From an uncultured Collinsella sp. (GTDB lineage Bacteria > Actinomycetota > Coriobacteriia > Coriobacteriales > Coriobacteriaceae): a stretch of DNA of 64,000 bases. Every line of letters begins with the position of its first letter. The first letter of the stretch is position 1. The position numbers and the translations under genes were made by a program. The stretch lies in assembly GCA_900542945.1 (NCBI GenBank), contig UQPI01000004.1, positions 3,727-67,726 on the forward strand, in the 5' to 3' direction. The notes below the pieces were generated by a model that ran no database searches, was not told where the DNA came from, and worked only from the letters and a program-made list of their open reading frames with translations. This document shows positions 9,266 to 15,684 of the stretch, one piece after another.

Positions 9266-9664
9266 ATGAGAAAGATAGTTGTGGCGAGCCATTCCCTTCT
9301 CGCCCAGGGCTTCAAGGACACCCTCGAGTTCCTTACGGGTAAGGGCGACGCCGTCAACGCCGTGTGCGCCTACGTGAACGACAACGGCGAGGGGCTCGAC
9401 GCGGCGGTCGAGGCGGCTCTTTCGGGCACTGACGAGGTCGTCGTCCTCACCGACGCGTTCGGCGGCAGCGTGAACCAGCGCTTTTCCCGCTTCGCCTCCG
9501 ACCGGATCCACGTGATCGCGGGTGTCAACCTCCCGCTCGCCATGACGGTCGCGCTCGCGCGCCCCGACGAGAAACTCGACTTCGACGCCCTCGTCAACGA
9601 GGCGCGCCAGCAGATCATCTACGTGAACGGTGCCAGTTCCGCCGAGTGCGACGACGACGAATAG
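9266..9664 (+). CDS. PTS mannose-family EIIA component
   Basis: The 132-aa product starts MRKIVVASHSLLAQGFKDTL. His9 in VASHS is the residue phosphorylated by HPr. EIIA and EIIB are separate polypeptides here, as in many Gram-positive Man-family systems. Phosphoryl flow would be EI-HPr-EIIA(His9)-EIIB(His14)-sugar. The same phosphate state could be read by the PRD/EIIA domains of the upstream LevR-like regulator. The GH172 gene follows after 12 bp. Confidence 0.9.
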   Translation: MRKIVVASHSLLAQGFKDTLEFLTGKGDAVNAVCAYVNDNGEGLDAAVEAALSGTDEVVVLTDAFGGSVNQRFSRFASDRIHVIAGVNLPLAMTVALARPDEKLDFDALVNEARQQIIYVNGASSAECDDDE

Positions 9665-9676
9665 AGGAGGTCGACG

Positions 9677-10801
9677 ATGAGAGAGTTCCTTAAGGACGTG
9701 TGGATGCACGGCGGTGAGGAAAGCCGCGCCATCACCCCCGAGAACATCACGGGCGAGAAGGGCCGCGCCGCCATGTCGGCCAGCCACCTCGGCGTCGGCC
9801 GCAAGGGCTCGTGCTGCGTGCCCCTTGAGTCCGGCGAGACCATCACGCTCGCGGACATCGAGGGCCCCGGCATCATCCGCCACATCTGGATGACCGTCCC
9901 CGACAAGACCGCCGCCGGCAGCTTCGTCATGCGCGACCTCGTGCTGCGCTTCTACTGGGACGACGAGGAGACCCCCTCGGTCGAGTGCCCTGTCGGCGAC
10001 TTCTTCTGCAACGGCTTCGGTGAGCGCGCCATCGTCAACTCGATGCCCATCTGCGTGAACCCGACGGGTGGCATGAACTGCTACTTCGAGATGCCCTTCA
10101 GGAAGCACGCCAAGGTCACGCTTACGAGCGAGCACCCCGGGTTCATTAAGTACATCTTCTACACGTTCAACTACGCGCTCACCGACGTGCCGGACGACGC
10201 CATGTACTTCCACGCCCGCTTTAACCGCGAGCGCAGCACCCGCAGGGGCGTCGACTACACCGTGCTCGACGGCGTGCGCGGCAAGGGCTACTACGTCGGC
10301 ACCTACATGGCCCTGTGCGCCCTGGAGCGCTATTGGTGGGGCGAGGGTGAGATGAAGTTCTTCCTCGACGGCGACGAGGAGTTCCCCACGGTCACCTCGA
10401 CGGGAGCCGAGGACTACTTCGGCGGTGCCTGGGCCTTCCTCGACAGGCCGCCCCACGCGCTGCCCGAGGCGCAGTGCTTCAACACGCTGTTCGCCGGCTA
10501 CCCGTACCGCTCGACGCGCGACGCCACGCGCGACCGCTTCAGCGCGGGCAAGCCGAACCCGAACCCGATGCTCGCGACCAACGACGACGCGCTTCCCAGG
10601 CACGGCCTCTACAGGTGGCACCTTCCCGATCCGATCTCGTTCAAGGAGGACCTGCGCGTGACGTTCCAGGACCTCGGCAACGACGACATCAAGCTCTACG
10701 AGCGCGAGGACGACATCTCCACCGTCGCCTACTGGTACCAAAGCGAGCCGCACGCCGTGCTCGCCCCGTTTGCCGCAAGGCAGGACCGCGTGCCCAGGTA
10801 G
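9677..10801 (+). CDS. GH172-family (DUF2961) glycoside hydrolase, no signal peptide
   Basis: The 374-aa product matches DUF2961/GH172: IEGPGIIRHIWMTVPD near the N-terminus and GDEEFPTVTSTGAEDYFGG at residues ~232-250. Characterised GH172 members act on alpha-D-fructofuranosyl or alpha-D-arabinofuranosyl linkages. Glu225 and Glu245 lie about 20 residues apart, like the known catalytic pair, and are my candidates. The N-terminus (MREFLKDVWMHGGEES) shows no signal peptide, so the enzyme should be cytosolic and act on sugar already imported by the PTS encoded upstream. The start has AGAGGAGG upstream. A ROK kinase follows. The exact substrate is not deducible. Confidence 0.85.
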   Translation: MREFLKDVWMHGGEESRAITPENITGEKGRAAMSASHLGVGRKGSCCVPLESGETITLADIEGPGIIRHIWMTVPDKTAAGSFVMRDLVLRFYWDDEETPSVECPVGDFFCNGFGERAIVNSMPICVNPTGGMNCYFEMPFRKHAKVTLTSEHPGFIKYIFYTFNYALTDVPDDAMYFHARFNRERSTRRGVDYTVLDGVRGKGYYVGTYMALCALERYWWGEGEMKFFLDGDEEFPTVTSTGAEDYFGGAWAFLDRPPHALPEAQCFNTLFAGYPYRSTRDATRDRFSAGKPNPNPMLATNDDALPRHGLYRWHLPDPISFKEDLRVTFQDLGNDDIKLYEREDDISTVAYWYQSEPHAVLAPFAARQDRVPR

Positions 10802-10880
10802 GGTCGCCTCGAAACAAGCCAACGTTATGGGCACCCGCGGTTGACCATGACTGCGGGCGTCTCTTTGTAAGGAGGATCAC

Positions 10881-11765
10881 ATGAGCGAAAAGCAAATGAG
10901 GCTCGGCGCCCTCGAGGCCGGCGGGACCAAGATGGTCTGTGCCGTGGTGTCCGGCGACGGCGAGGTCCTCGACCGTATGGAGACCCCGACGCTTACGCCC
11001 GCCGAGACCGTCCCGCAAATGGTCGAGTGGTTCACCGCCCGCGATGTGGACGCGTTGGGCATCGGCGCCTTCGGACCGACCTGCGTCGACCCCAACGACG
11101 AGCGCTACGGCTCCATCCTCCAGACGCCCAAGCTCGCGTGGCGAGGCTATGGTCTTCGCGCCGCGTTCGCCGACGCCCTCGGGATTCCGGTGGCCTACGA
11201 CACGGACGTGAACGTTGCCTGCCTCGGCGAAGTGGTCTTCGGCTGCTGCAAGGGGCTCGAGGACGCCGTCTACGTTACCATCGGCACCGGCGTGGGCGCG
11301 GGCGTCATGTGCGCGGGCAGGCTCCTTCACGGCATGCTGCACCCCGAGGCCGGCCACATGCTGGTAAGGACCCGCCCCACCGAGGAGGGACGCTGCGTCT
11401 GCCCGAGCCATGCGAGCTGTCTCGAGGGCCTCGCCTCCGGCCCCGCCATTGCCGCGCGCTGGGGAAAGCCCGCGGCCGAGCTCGCGGACAACGATGAGGT
11501 GTGGGCGCTCGAGGGGGATTATCTGGGGCAGATGTGCGCGAACCTCGTGCTCATGTACTCGCCTTGCCGCATCGTCCTCGGCGGCGGCGTGATGCACCAG
11601 GAGCAGCTCTACGGCATCGTCCGCAAGAAGACCCTCGAATATCTGGGTGGCTACATCCAGACCGCCGAGCTTAAGGACATGGAGAGCTACATCTGCGCCC
11701 CGGGCTGCGGCGGCGACCAAGGAATCCTCGGCGCGGCCGAGCTGGCAAGAAGGACGCTCGCGTAA
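10881..11765 (+). CDS. ROK-family sugar kinase, fructokinase-like
   Basis: The 294-aa product has an N-terminal phosphate loop (GALEAGGTK, 9-17), a catalytic Asp in YDTDVN (~109), and the ROK zinc site His159/Cys172/Cys174/Cys180 (HPEAGH...CVCPSHASC). The CLEGLASGPAI stretch is typical of the ROK fructokinase subgroup (GmuE/ScrK-like). It would phosphorylate the free hexose released by the GH172 enzyme before glycolysis. AAGGAGG supports the start. The 79-bp gap upstream is the longest in the operon, and a strong terminator follows. Confidence 0.87.
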   Translation: MSEKQMRLGALEAGGTKMVCAVVSGDGEVLDRMETPTLTPAETVPQMVEWFTARDVDALGIGAFGPTCVDPNDERYGSILQTPKLAWRGYGLRAAFADALGIPVAYDTDVNVACLGEVVFGCCKGLEDAVYVTIGTGVGAGVMCAGRLLHGMLHPEAGHMLVRTRPTEEGRCVCPSHASCLEGLASGPAIAARWGKPAAELADNDEVWALEGDYLGQMCANLVLMYSPCRIVLGGGVMHQEQLYGIVRKKTLEYLGGYIQTAELKDMESYICAPGCGGDQGILGAAELARRTLA

Positions 11766-11797
11766 CTTGCGCTCTCTCCGCCATACAACACGTTAAG

Positions 11798-11847
11798 AAA
11801 AGACGAGCGCTTCTTGCCAATTGGGCGGCAAGAAGCGCTCGTCTTTT
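11798..11847 (+). terminator. Strong terminator ending the PTS operon
   Basis: A perfect 21-bp stem (11798-11818 with 11827-11847) surrounds an 8-nt loop, with A-rich and T-rich ends, so it can act in both directions. It closes the PTS operon and could also serve the minus-strand remnant beyond. Confidence 0.9.
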
Positions 11848-11881
11848 GCATTTGTTTTTGGGGCAGGACGCCCCGCCTCCG

Positions 11882-12168
11882 CTAGAGTCCCTGGACCGCC
11901 ACACCCACGAGGTTTGGACCGGTGTGGACAAGAAGCGCGGGGCTGATGTCGGAGCGGACGACTTCCACCGCGTTGGCCACGCGCTCGCGCAGGGCCTGCT
12001 CCATGCGGTCGTAGAGGTCGGCGTAGGCCGAGGTGCAGCTTACGGCAAAGCGCACCTTGGGGTGCTTCTCGACGATGGTGGCGATGAGCTTGACCTCGGT
12101 GCGGTGCGGTACTTGCACAGCCATTTCGTGTGCGCGAGGCTGTTGGCTTTCTGGGCCACAGCAATCAC
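11882..12168 (-). pseudogene. C-terminal fragment, DegV-like fatty-acid-binding protein
   Basis: The minus strand reads VIAVAQKANSLAHEMAVQV and then EKHPKVRFAVSCTSAYADLYDRM, ending SDISPALLVHTGPNLVGVAVQGL. The closing SPALLVHTGPNLVGVA resembles the lipid-binding end of DegV proteins, which supply fatty acids for kinase-based phospholipid synthesis. Only about 95 residues are present against ~280 for a full gene. The upstream end runs into a perfect 18-bp inverted repeat at 12167-12217 and no N-terminal half is seen. The family assignment rests on a short stretch. Confidence 0.45.
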
Positions 12169-12217
12169 CTTCCCCCTAGCATGATGACCTGAACAATCCT
12201 CATGCTAGGGGGAAGGT
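12167..12217 (+). repeat. Perfect 18-bp inverted repeat at the DegV-fragment breakpoint
   Basis: ACCTTCCCCCTAGCATGA (12167-12184) and its exact complement (12200-12217) flank a 15-nt loop. Five T follow on the plus strand, so it could terminate plus-strand transcription. It sits precisely where the DegV-like homology stops and may mark a rearrangement junction. Confidence 0.75.
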
Positions 12218-12581
12218 TTTTGTCGCGTAGCGGAAATTGGCCTCCACCCGCTGAGCGGGTGGCTTTCTATGCCGCGCGTGCCGCGCGGCACGGACTAAAG
12301 TCCACGAATAAAAACGAGGAAGGCCACGTCCGGCCTCCCTCGCAAAGGGTCTCTGATTACTCCCACTCATTGGGGACAGACTTAAATGAGTACTCTTGAA
12401 ATGCCGGCGCCTGGGGACGTTCTTTTTCTGTCTGCAGTTTGGAACGTTCCTTTTCTGTCGGCAGTTTGGGACGGTCCTTAGAGCTGCAGCGCGCCATGAG
12501 CGACGAGGCGAAGCGGATCATCCTGTCTTTTGAGTTCTAAGCATAAGCCCCTGTCTCTGAGCAATGACCGGTTCGCATTTG
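12218..12581. other. Gene-free stretch with short repeats
   Basis: No gene is recognised. Visible structures are: a CCACCCGCT/AGCGGGTGG hairpin near 12244-12262; a 27-bp element, ACTCATT (12365-12371) to AATGAGT (12385-12391), holding a GGGGACAGAC core; and a ~27-bp direct repeat (12415-12440 and 12441-12467) sharing TTTTCTGTC and GCAGTTT. These look like fragments of dispersed intergenic repeat families. Confidence 0.6.
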
Positions 12582-12628
12582 TGCGTATTTGCGTGCGTGG
12601 GATTGCGTGAATATGCGTTTAGATGCGC
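12582..12628 (+). promoter_or_regulatory. Phased TGCG(T) operator-like array
   Basis: TGCG occurs at 12582, 12590, 12594, 12604, 12614 and 12624. The last four are exactly 10 bp apart and so lie on one face of the helix. Phased direct repeats are a common binding pattern for DeoR-family repressors, and the DeoR gene is in the operon that follows. The role as operator is an inference. Confidence 0.5.
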
Positions 12629-12666
12629 CGTTTACGGGACAAAAATGACCGTTTAGCGGTGAGATA

Positions 12667-12700
12667 CGCACAAACACGCACAGACGCGCGTGTTTGTGCG
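12667..12700 (+). promoter_or_regulatory. Inverted repeat upstream of the oxidoreductase gene
   Basis: CGCACAAACACG (12667-12678) and CGTGTTTGTGCG (12689-12700) are perfect 12-bp arms around a 10-bp centre, 50 bp before the next start codon. With the TGCG array 40 bp upstream it suggests a regulator-bound control region. Confidence 0.5.
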
Positions 12701-12750
12701 AATATAGAGCTATCCGAAATGCAAGACGTTCTATGACACAGGAGGCACAT

Positions 12751-13830
12751 ATGGTAGATTCCAAGCAGGCTCCACTCGACTCCGCGGCAGCCGCAAAAGC
12801 AGCGTTCGCTTCGGTCCAGGACAAGCCATTCCCCGATGATATCTTTACGGCTCCCGAGCTTCGTTGGGCTGTGATCGGGTGCGGCGTTATCGCCAACCAG
12901 ATGGCCCAGTCTCTCGCTCTTGCCGGCCGCAAGCTTGCGGGCGTCGCCAACCGTACGCTGTCCAAGGCTCAGGCTTTTGCTGAGCAGTATGGCATCGAGA
13001 AGGTCTATGAATCGGTTGAGGACCTCTACGCCGATCCGGGCATCGACGCCGTCTATATCACCACGCCGCACAACACGCATATCACCTATCTGCGTGACGC
13101 GCTGGCCGCCGGCAAGCACGTGCTCTGCGAGAAAGCCATTACCCTCAATTCCGCTGAGCTCGACGAGGCGCGTGCCATCGCCGACGAGCACAACGTCGTC
13201 CTCATGGACGCCACCACGGTGCTTCATATGCCCTTGTATCAAGAGCTGCGCCGTCGCATGGATGCCGGCGAGTTTGGTCGCATGAACCTCGCCCAGCTCA
13301 ACTTTGGTAGCTACAAGGAGTACGGCGATCTGACCAATCGCTTCTACAACCGCAACCTTGCTGGCGGTGCCATGCTCGACATTGGCGTGTATGCCCTGTC
13401 CGTCATGCGTCTCTTTATGGCAAGCCAGCCCATTGAGGTCGTTTCGTTGGGCAACACCTGTGAGACCGGTGTTGACGTTGCGGGCGGCATCGTCTGCCGT
13501 AATGCCGAGCAGCAGCTGGGTGTTGTGAGCCTCACGCTCCACTCCAAGCAACCCAAGCGCTCGATTATTAGCTTCGATAAGTGCTATATCGAGGTCAACG
13601 AGTATCCGCGCGCCGATCACGCGACTATCGTGTGGACTGCGGACGGCCACCGCGAGGAGGTCCACGCCGGCACCGAGGCTTACGCCCTTTGCTATGAGAT
13701 GGCCGATCTTGAGAAGGCCGTTGCCGGCGACGACTCTAAGCGTGAGCTTCTGGGCTATGCTTCTGATGTTATGGAGCTGATGACCAAGCTACGCGCCGAC
13801 TGGGGAGTCGTGTACCCCGAGGAGGAGTAA
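12751..13830 (+). CDS. Gfo/Idh/MocA-family NAD(P)-dependent oxidoreductase
   Basis: The 359-aa product has a Rossmann motif, WAVIGCGVIANQMAQSLA (~39-56), and the family signature HVLCEKAIT, whose Lys is the catalytic/NAD-contacting residue. The rest is the alpha/beta C-terminal domain that binds sugar or cyclitol substrates. Members oxidise or reduce polyols, inositols or trans-dihydrodiols. I chose the ATG at 12751 because GGAGG lies six bases upstream; an ATG at 12694 has no binding site. The first ~35 residues are Ala-rich and precede the usual start. It is followed 3 bp later by a DeoR repressor. Confidence 0.85.
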   Translation: MVDSKQAPLDSAAAAKAAFASVQDKPFPDDIFTAPELRWAVIGCGVIANQMAQSLALAGRKLAGVANRTLSKAQAFAEQYGIEKVYESVEDLYADPGIDAVYITTPHNTHITYLRDALAAGKHVLCEKAITLNSAELDEARAIADEHNVVLMDATTVLHMPLYQELRRRMDAGEFGRMNLAQLNFGSYKEYGDLTNRFYNRNLAGGAMLDIGVYALSVMRLFMASQPIEVVSLGNTCETGVDVAGGIVCRNAEQQLGVVSLTLHSKQPKRSIISFDKCYIEVNEYPRADHATIVWTADGHREEVHAGTEAYALCYEMADLEKAVAGDDSKRELLGYASDVMELMTKLRADWGVVYPEEE

Positions 13831-13833
13831 GCG

Positions 13834-14580
13834 ATGCTAGCGGAAGATAGGCTCAACGCGATCGTGTCGATGGTTCAGCAGACCGGCTCGGTTACCGTGC
13901 CGGAGCTTGCCGAGGCCCTGGGCGTGACGGCGTCTACCATTCGGCGCGACCTGCAGACGCTCGACCGAGCACACCGTATCGCCAAGGTGCACGGAGGCGC
14001 GACAAGTCTGGAGCGCGCGCACGTGACGCGCGACCTAACGCTTAATGAGCGCAGCGACCTCCATAACGATGACAAGGAGCGTATCTGCGCCCGTGCGGCG
14101 GCGCTTGTGGAGCCTGAGAGCTTTGTATACATCGACTCGGGCTCGACGACGCTCAGGCTCATCGAGCATCTTCCCCACCTTGAAGATGTCACCTACGTGA
14201 CCGATTCCGTGCTCCATGCTCAGCGCCTTGCTTTGCGGGGTATGCGTACCGTGGTGCTGGGCGGCGAGCTCAAACCCGAGACCGAGGCGCTCGTTGGCCC
14301 CGATGCCTTGGCAACCTTAGATCGCTACAACTTCAACTGTGGCTTTTGGGGCTCTAATGGCATCGCCGCCGAGCAGGGCTTCACGGCGCCCGATATCGAG
14401 GAGGCCCAAGTAAAGCGCATCTCGATGCGTCATACGGCCAAACGCTTCGTAATCTCGGACGCCAGCAAATTTGGCATGGTGGCGCCCGTCAAGTTTGCGG
14501 ACTTCCGCGACGCAACGATTATTACCGCAGGCGAGGTCCCCGCCAAGTACCGGGCAATGGACAACGTCATCACGGTCTAA
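13834..14580 (+). CDS. DeoR-family transcriptional repressor
   Basis: The 248-aa product starts MLAEDRLNAIVSMVQQTGSV. The DeoR HTH is at ~20-45 (VTVPELAEALGVTASTIRRDL), followed by KVHGGA and the sugar-phosphate sensing domain with YIDSGSTT. These proteins are induced by phosphorylated sugars. It is 3 bp after the oxidoreductase, hence co-transcribed, and probably represses that operon from the phased repeats at 12582-12628. In many relatives fructose PTS genes follow a gene like this; here the operon stops, so the target may be only the oxidoreductase or a gene elsewhere. Confidence 0.88.
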   Translation: MLAEDRLNAIVSMVQQTGSVTVPELAEALGVTASTIRRDLQTLDRAHRIAKVHGGATSLERAHVTRDLTLNERSDLHNDDKERICARAAALVEPESFVYIDSGSTTLRLIEHLPHLEDVTYVTDSVLHAQRLALRGMRTVVLGGELKPETEALVGPDALATLDRYNFNCGFWGSNGIAAEQGFTAPDIEEAQVKRISMRHTAKRFVISDASKFGMVAPVKFADFRDATIITAGEVPAKYRAMDNVITV

Positions 14581-14604
14581 CAGCAGGGGACGGGCTAAGG
14601 CCAA

Positions 14605-14641
14605 AACCACCACAAAGGTGCCTGTCCCCATTGTGGTGGTT
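14605..14641 (+). repeat. 37-bp palindromic element, copy 1
   Basis: AACCACCACAA and TTGTGGTGGTT form perfect 11-bp arms around a centre with GCCTGTCCCC. A second copy at 14974-15010 differs at a single central base. The copy lies 24 bp after the DeoR stop codon. Confidence 0.85.
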
Positions 14642-14673
14642 AGTAACGAAAACCGAGTAGTTTTCTCAATAGA

Positions 14674-14708
14674 AAAGCGGCAACGTCCATCACGGGCGTC
14701 GCCGCTTT
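14674..14708 (+). terminator. Hairpin likely ending the oxidoreductase-DeoR transcript
   Basis: AAAGCGGCAACG (14674-14685) pairs with CGTCGCCGCTTT (14697-14708), 11 of 12 positions. The A-rich 5' flank and T-rich 3' end suit a terminator on either strand. Confidence 0.5.
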
Positions 14709-14725
14709 CGTTGTCTGCCGGTTTG

Positions 14726-14941
14726 TCTAAGTCTGTAACAACTGGACCGTTAAAAGTGGGCTAGGTGTTACAGATCGAGATACTTACGAACCGCGCCGTC
14801 CCTTTGTCTCAATCTGTAACATCTGGGACTGATTTTGCTGAGTTACTGTTACAGATTGAGATTATTCCCTTGAGGGGATTCGAATGTCTCGATCTGTAAC
14901 AGATGGACCGCAAAATGGGCTTTAGCTGTTACAGATCGAGA
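14726..14941. repeat. Three tandem ~80-bp units, each an imperfect palindrome
   Basis: Hairpins span 14726-14780, 14807-14861 and 14887-14941, starting 81 and 80 bp apart. Arms carry CTGTAACA and TGTTACAG. Copy 2 has TCTCAATCTGTAACA with its exact complement; copy 3 has TCTCGATCTGTAACAG with its exact complement. An A:T pair in one is a G:C pair in the other, a compensatory change. Loops are 25-26 nt in copies 1 and 2 and 23 nt in copy 3, and share TGG(A/G)C. There is no coding potential. Confidence 0.8.
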
Positions 14942-14973
14942 TGTTTGGGAATCCGGCAGAGCCATCGCGGCAA

Positions 14974-15010
14974 AACCACCACAAAGGTGCCTGTCCCCTT
15001 TGTGGTGGTT
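14974..15010 (+). repeat. 37-bp palindromic element, copy 2
   Basis: Same arms and core as 14605-14641, in the same orientation. Its last base is the last base of the rluA stop codon on the minus strand. The two copies bracket the three 80-bp hairpins. Confidence 0.85.
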
Positions 15011-15669
15011 TAGGGCTCCCAGGGGCAGGGGGCTTCGATGTGAATGTGCTCGCCGGTTACGGGGTGCGTAAAGGACACGCTGTGGGCGTGGAGCATGAGG
15101 CCGCAGGGACGCGGCGTGCCGTAGAGCTCGTCGCCTACCAGGGGATGACGCTCGCTCGCCAGATGCACACGGATTTGGTGCTTGCGGCCGGTGAGCAACT
15201 CGACATCGATATATGAGCGCGTGGGCAGGCCTCGACGGCTCTTAAGACGCTTGAGCACCTTTACGCGTGTTTGAGACGGCTTGCCGCTGGCGCCGACGCG
15301 CATCTTTCGACTATCGTGGCGGTCGCGGGCGATGGGCTTGTCGATGAGCTTTTCGTTCCAGTCGATCTTGCCCTCGGCGAGCGCCAGGTAGTGCTTTTCG
15401 AACGCGTGGTCGATGATCATCTGGTCAAAGGCGGGCTGCGTCTGCTTGTCGAGTGAGAACAGCACCACGCCGGTGGTGTCACGGTCCAGGCGATTGAGCG
15501 GCTGCATGTCGGTCGCGGCAAAGCCGTCGCCCATCGCCAGCAGCAGGTCGCTGGCGTAGTCGGTAAGTGTGCGCTCGCCGGTGCCGTCACCGTGGACGAT
15601 CATGCCGGCGGGCTTGTCGATGGCCATGAGCCAGGCGTCGCAGTAGAGGACTTGAGGTTCTTCGTTCAC
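15010..15669 (-). CDS. RluA-family 23S rRNA/tRNA pseudouridine synthase
   Basis: The 219-aa product contains QPLNRLDRDTTGVVLFS; Asp62 in RLD is the catalytic aspartate of the RluA class. KHQIRVHLASERHPLVGDELYG is the second family signature. It has no S4 domain and is short, like single-domain RluA/YjbO enzymes. It isomerises uridine to pseudouridine; the target site cannot be inferred. It lies 15 bp downstream of a U32-family gene on the same strand, so both are probably one transcript and both concern RNA modification. Confidence 0.88.
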   Translation of the reverse strand: MNEEPQVLYCDAWLMAIDKPAGMIVHGDGTGERTLTDYASDLLLAMGDGFAATDMQPLNRLDRDTTGVVLFSLDKQTQPAFDQMIIDHAFEKHYLALAEGKIDWNEKLIDKPIARDRHDSRKMRVGASGKPSQTRVKVLKRLKSRRGLPTRSYIDVELLTGRKHQIRVHLASERHPLVGDELYGTPRPCGLMLHAHSVSFTHPVTGEHIHIEAPCPWEP

Positions 15670-15684
15670 GTGTAAGCCTTTCGG

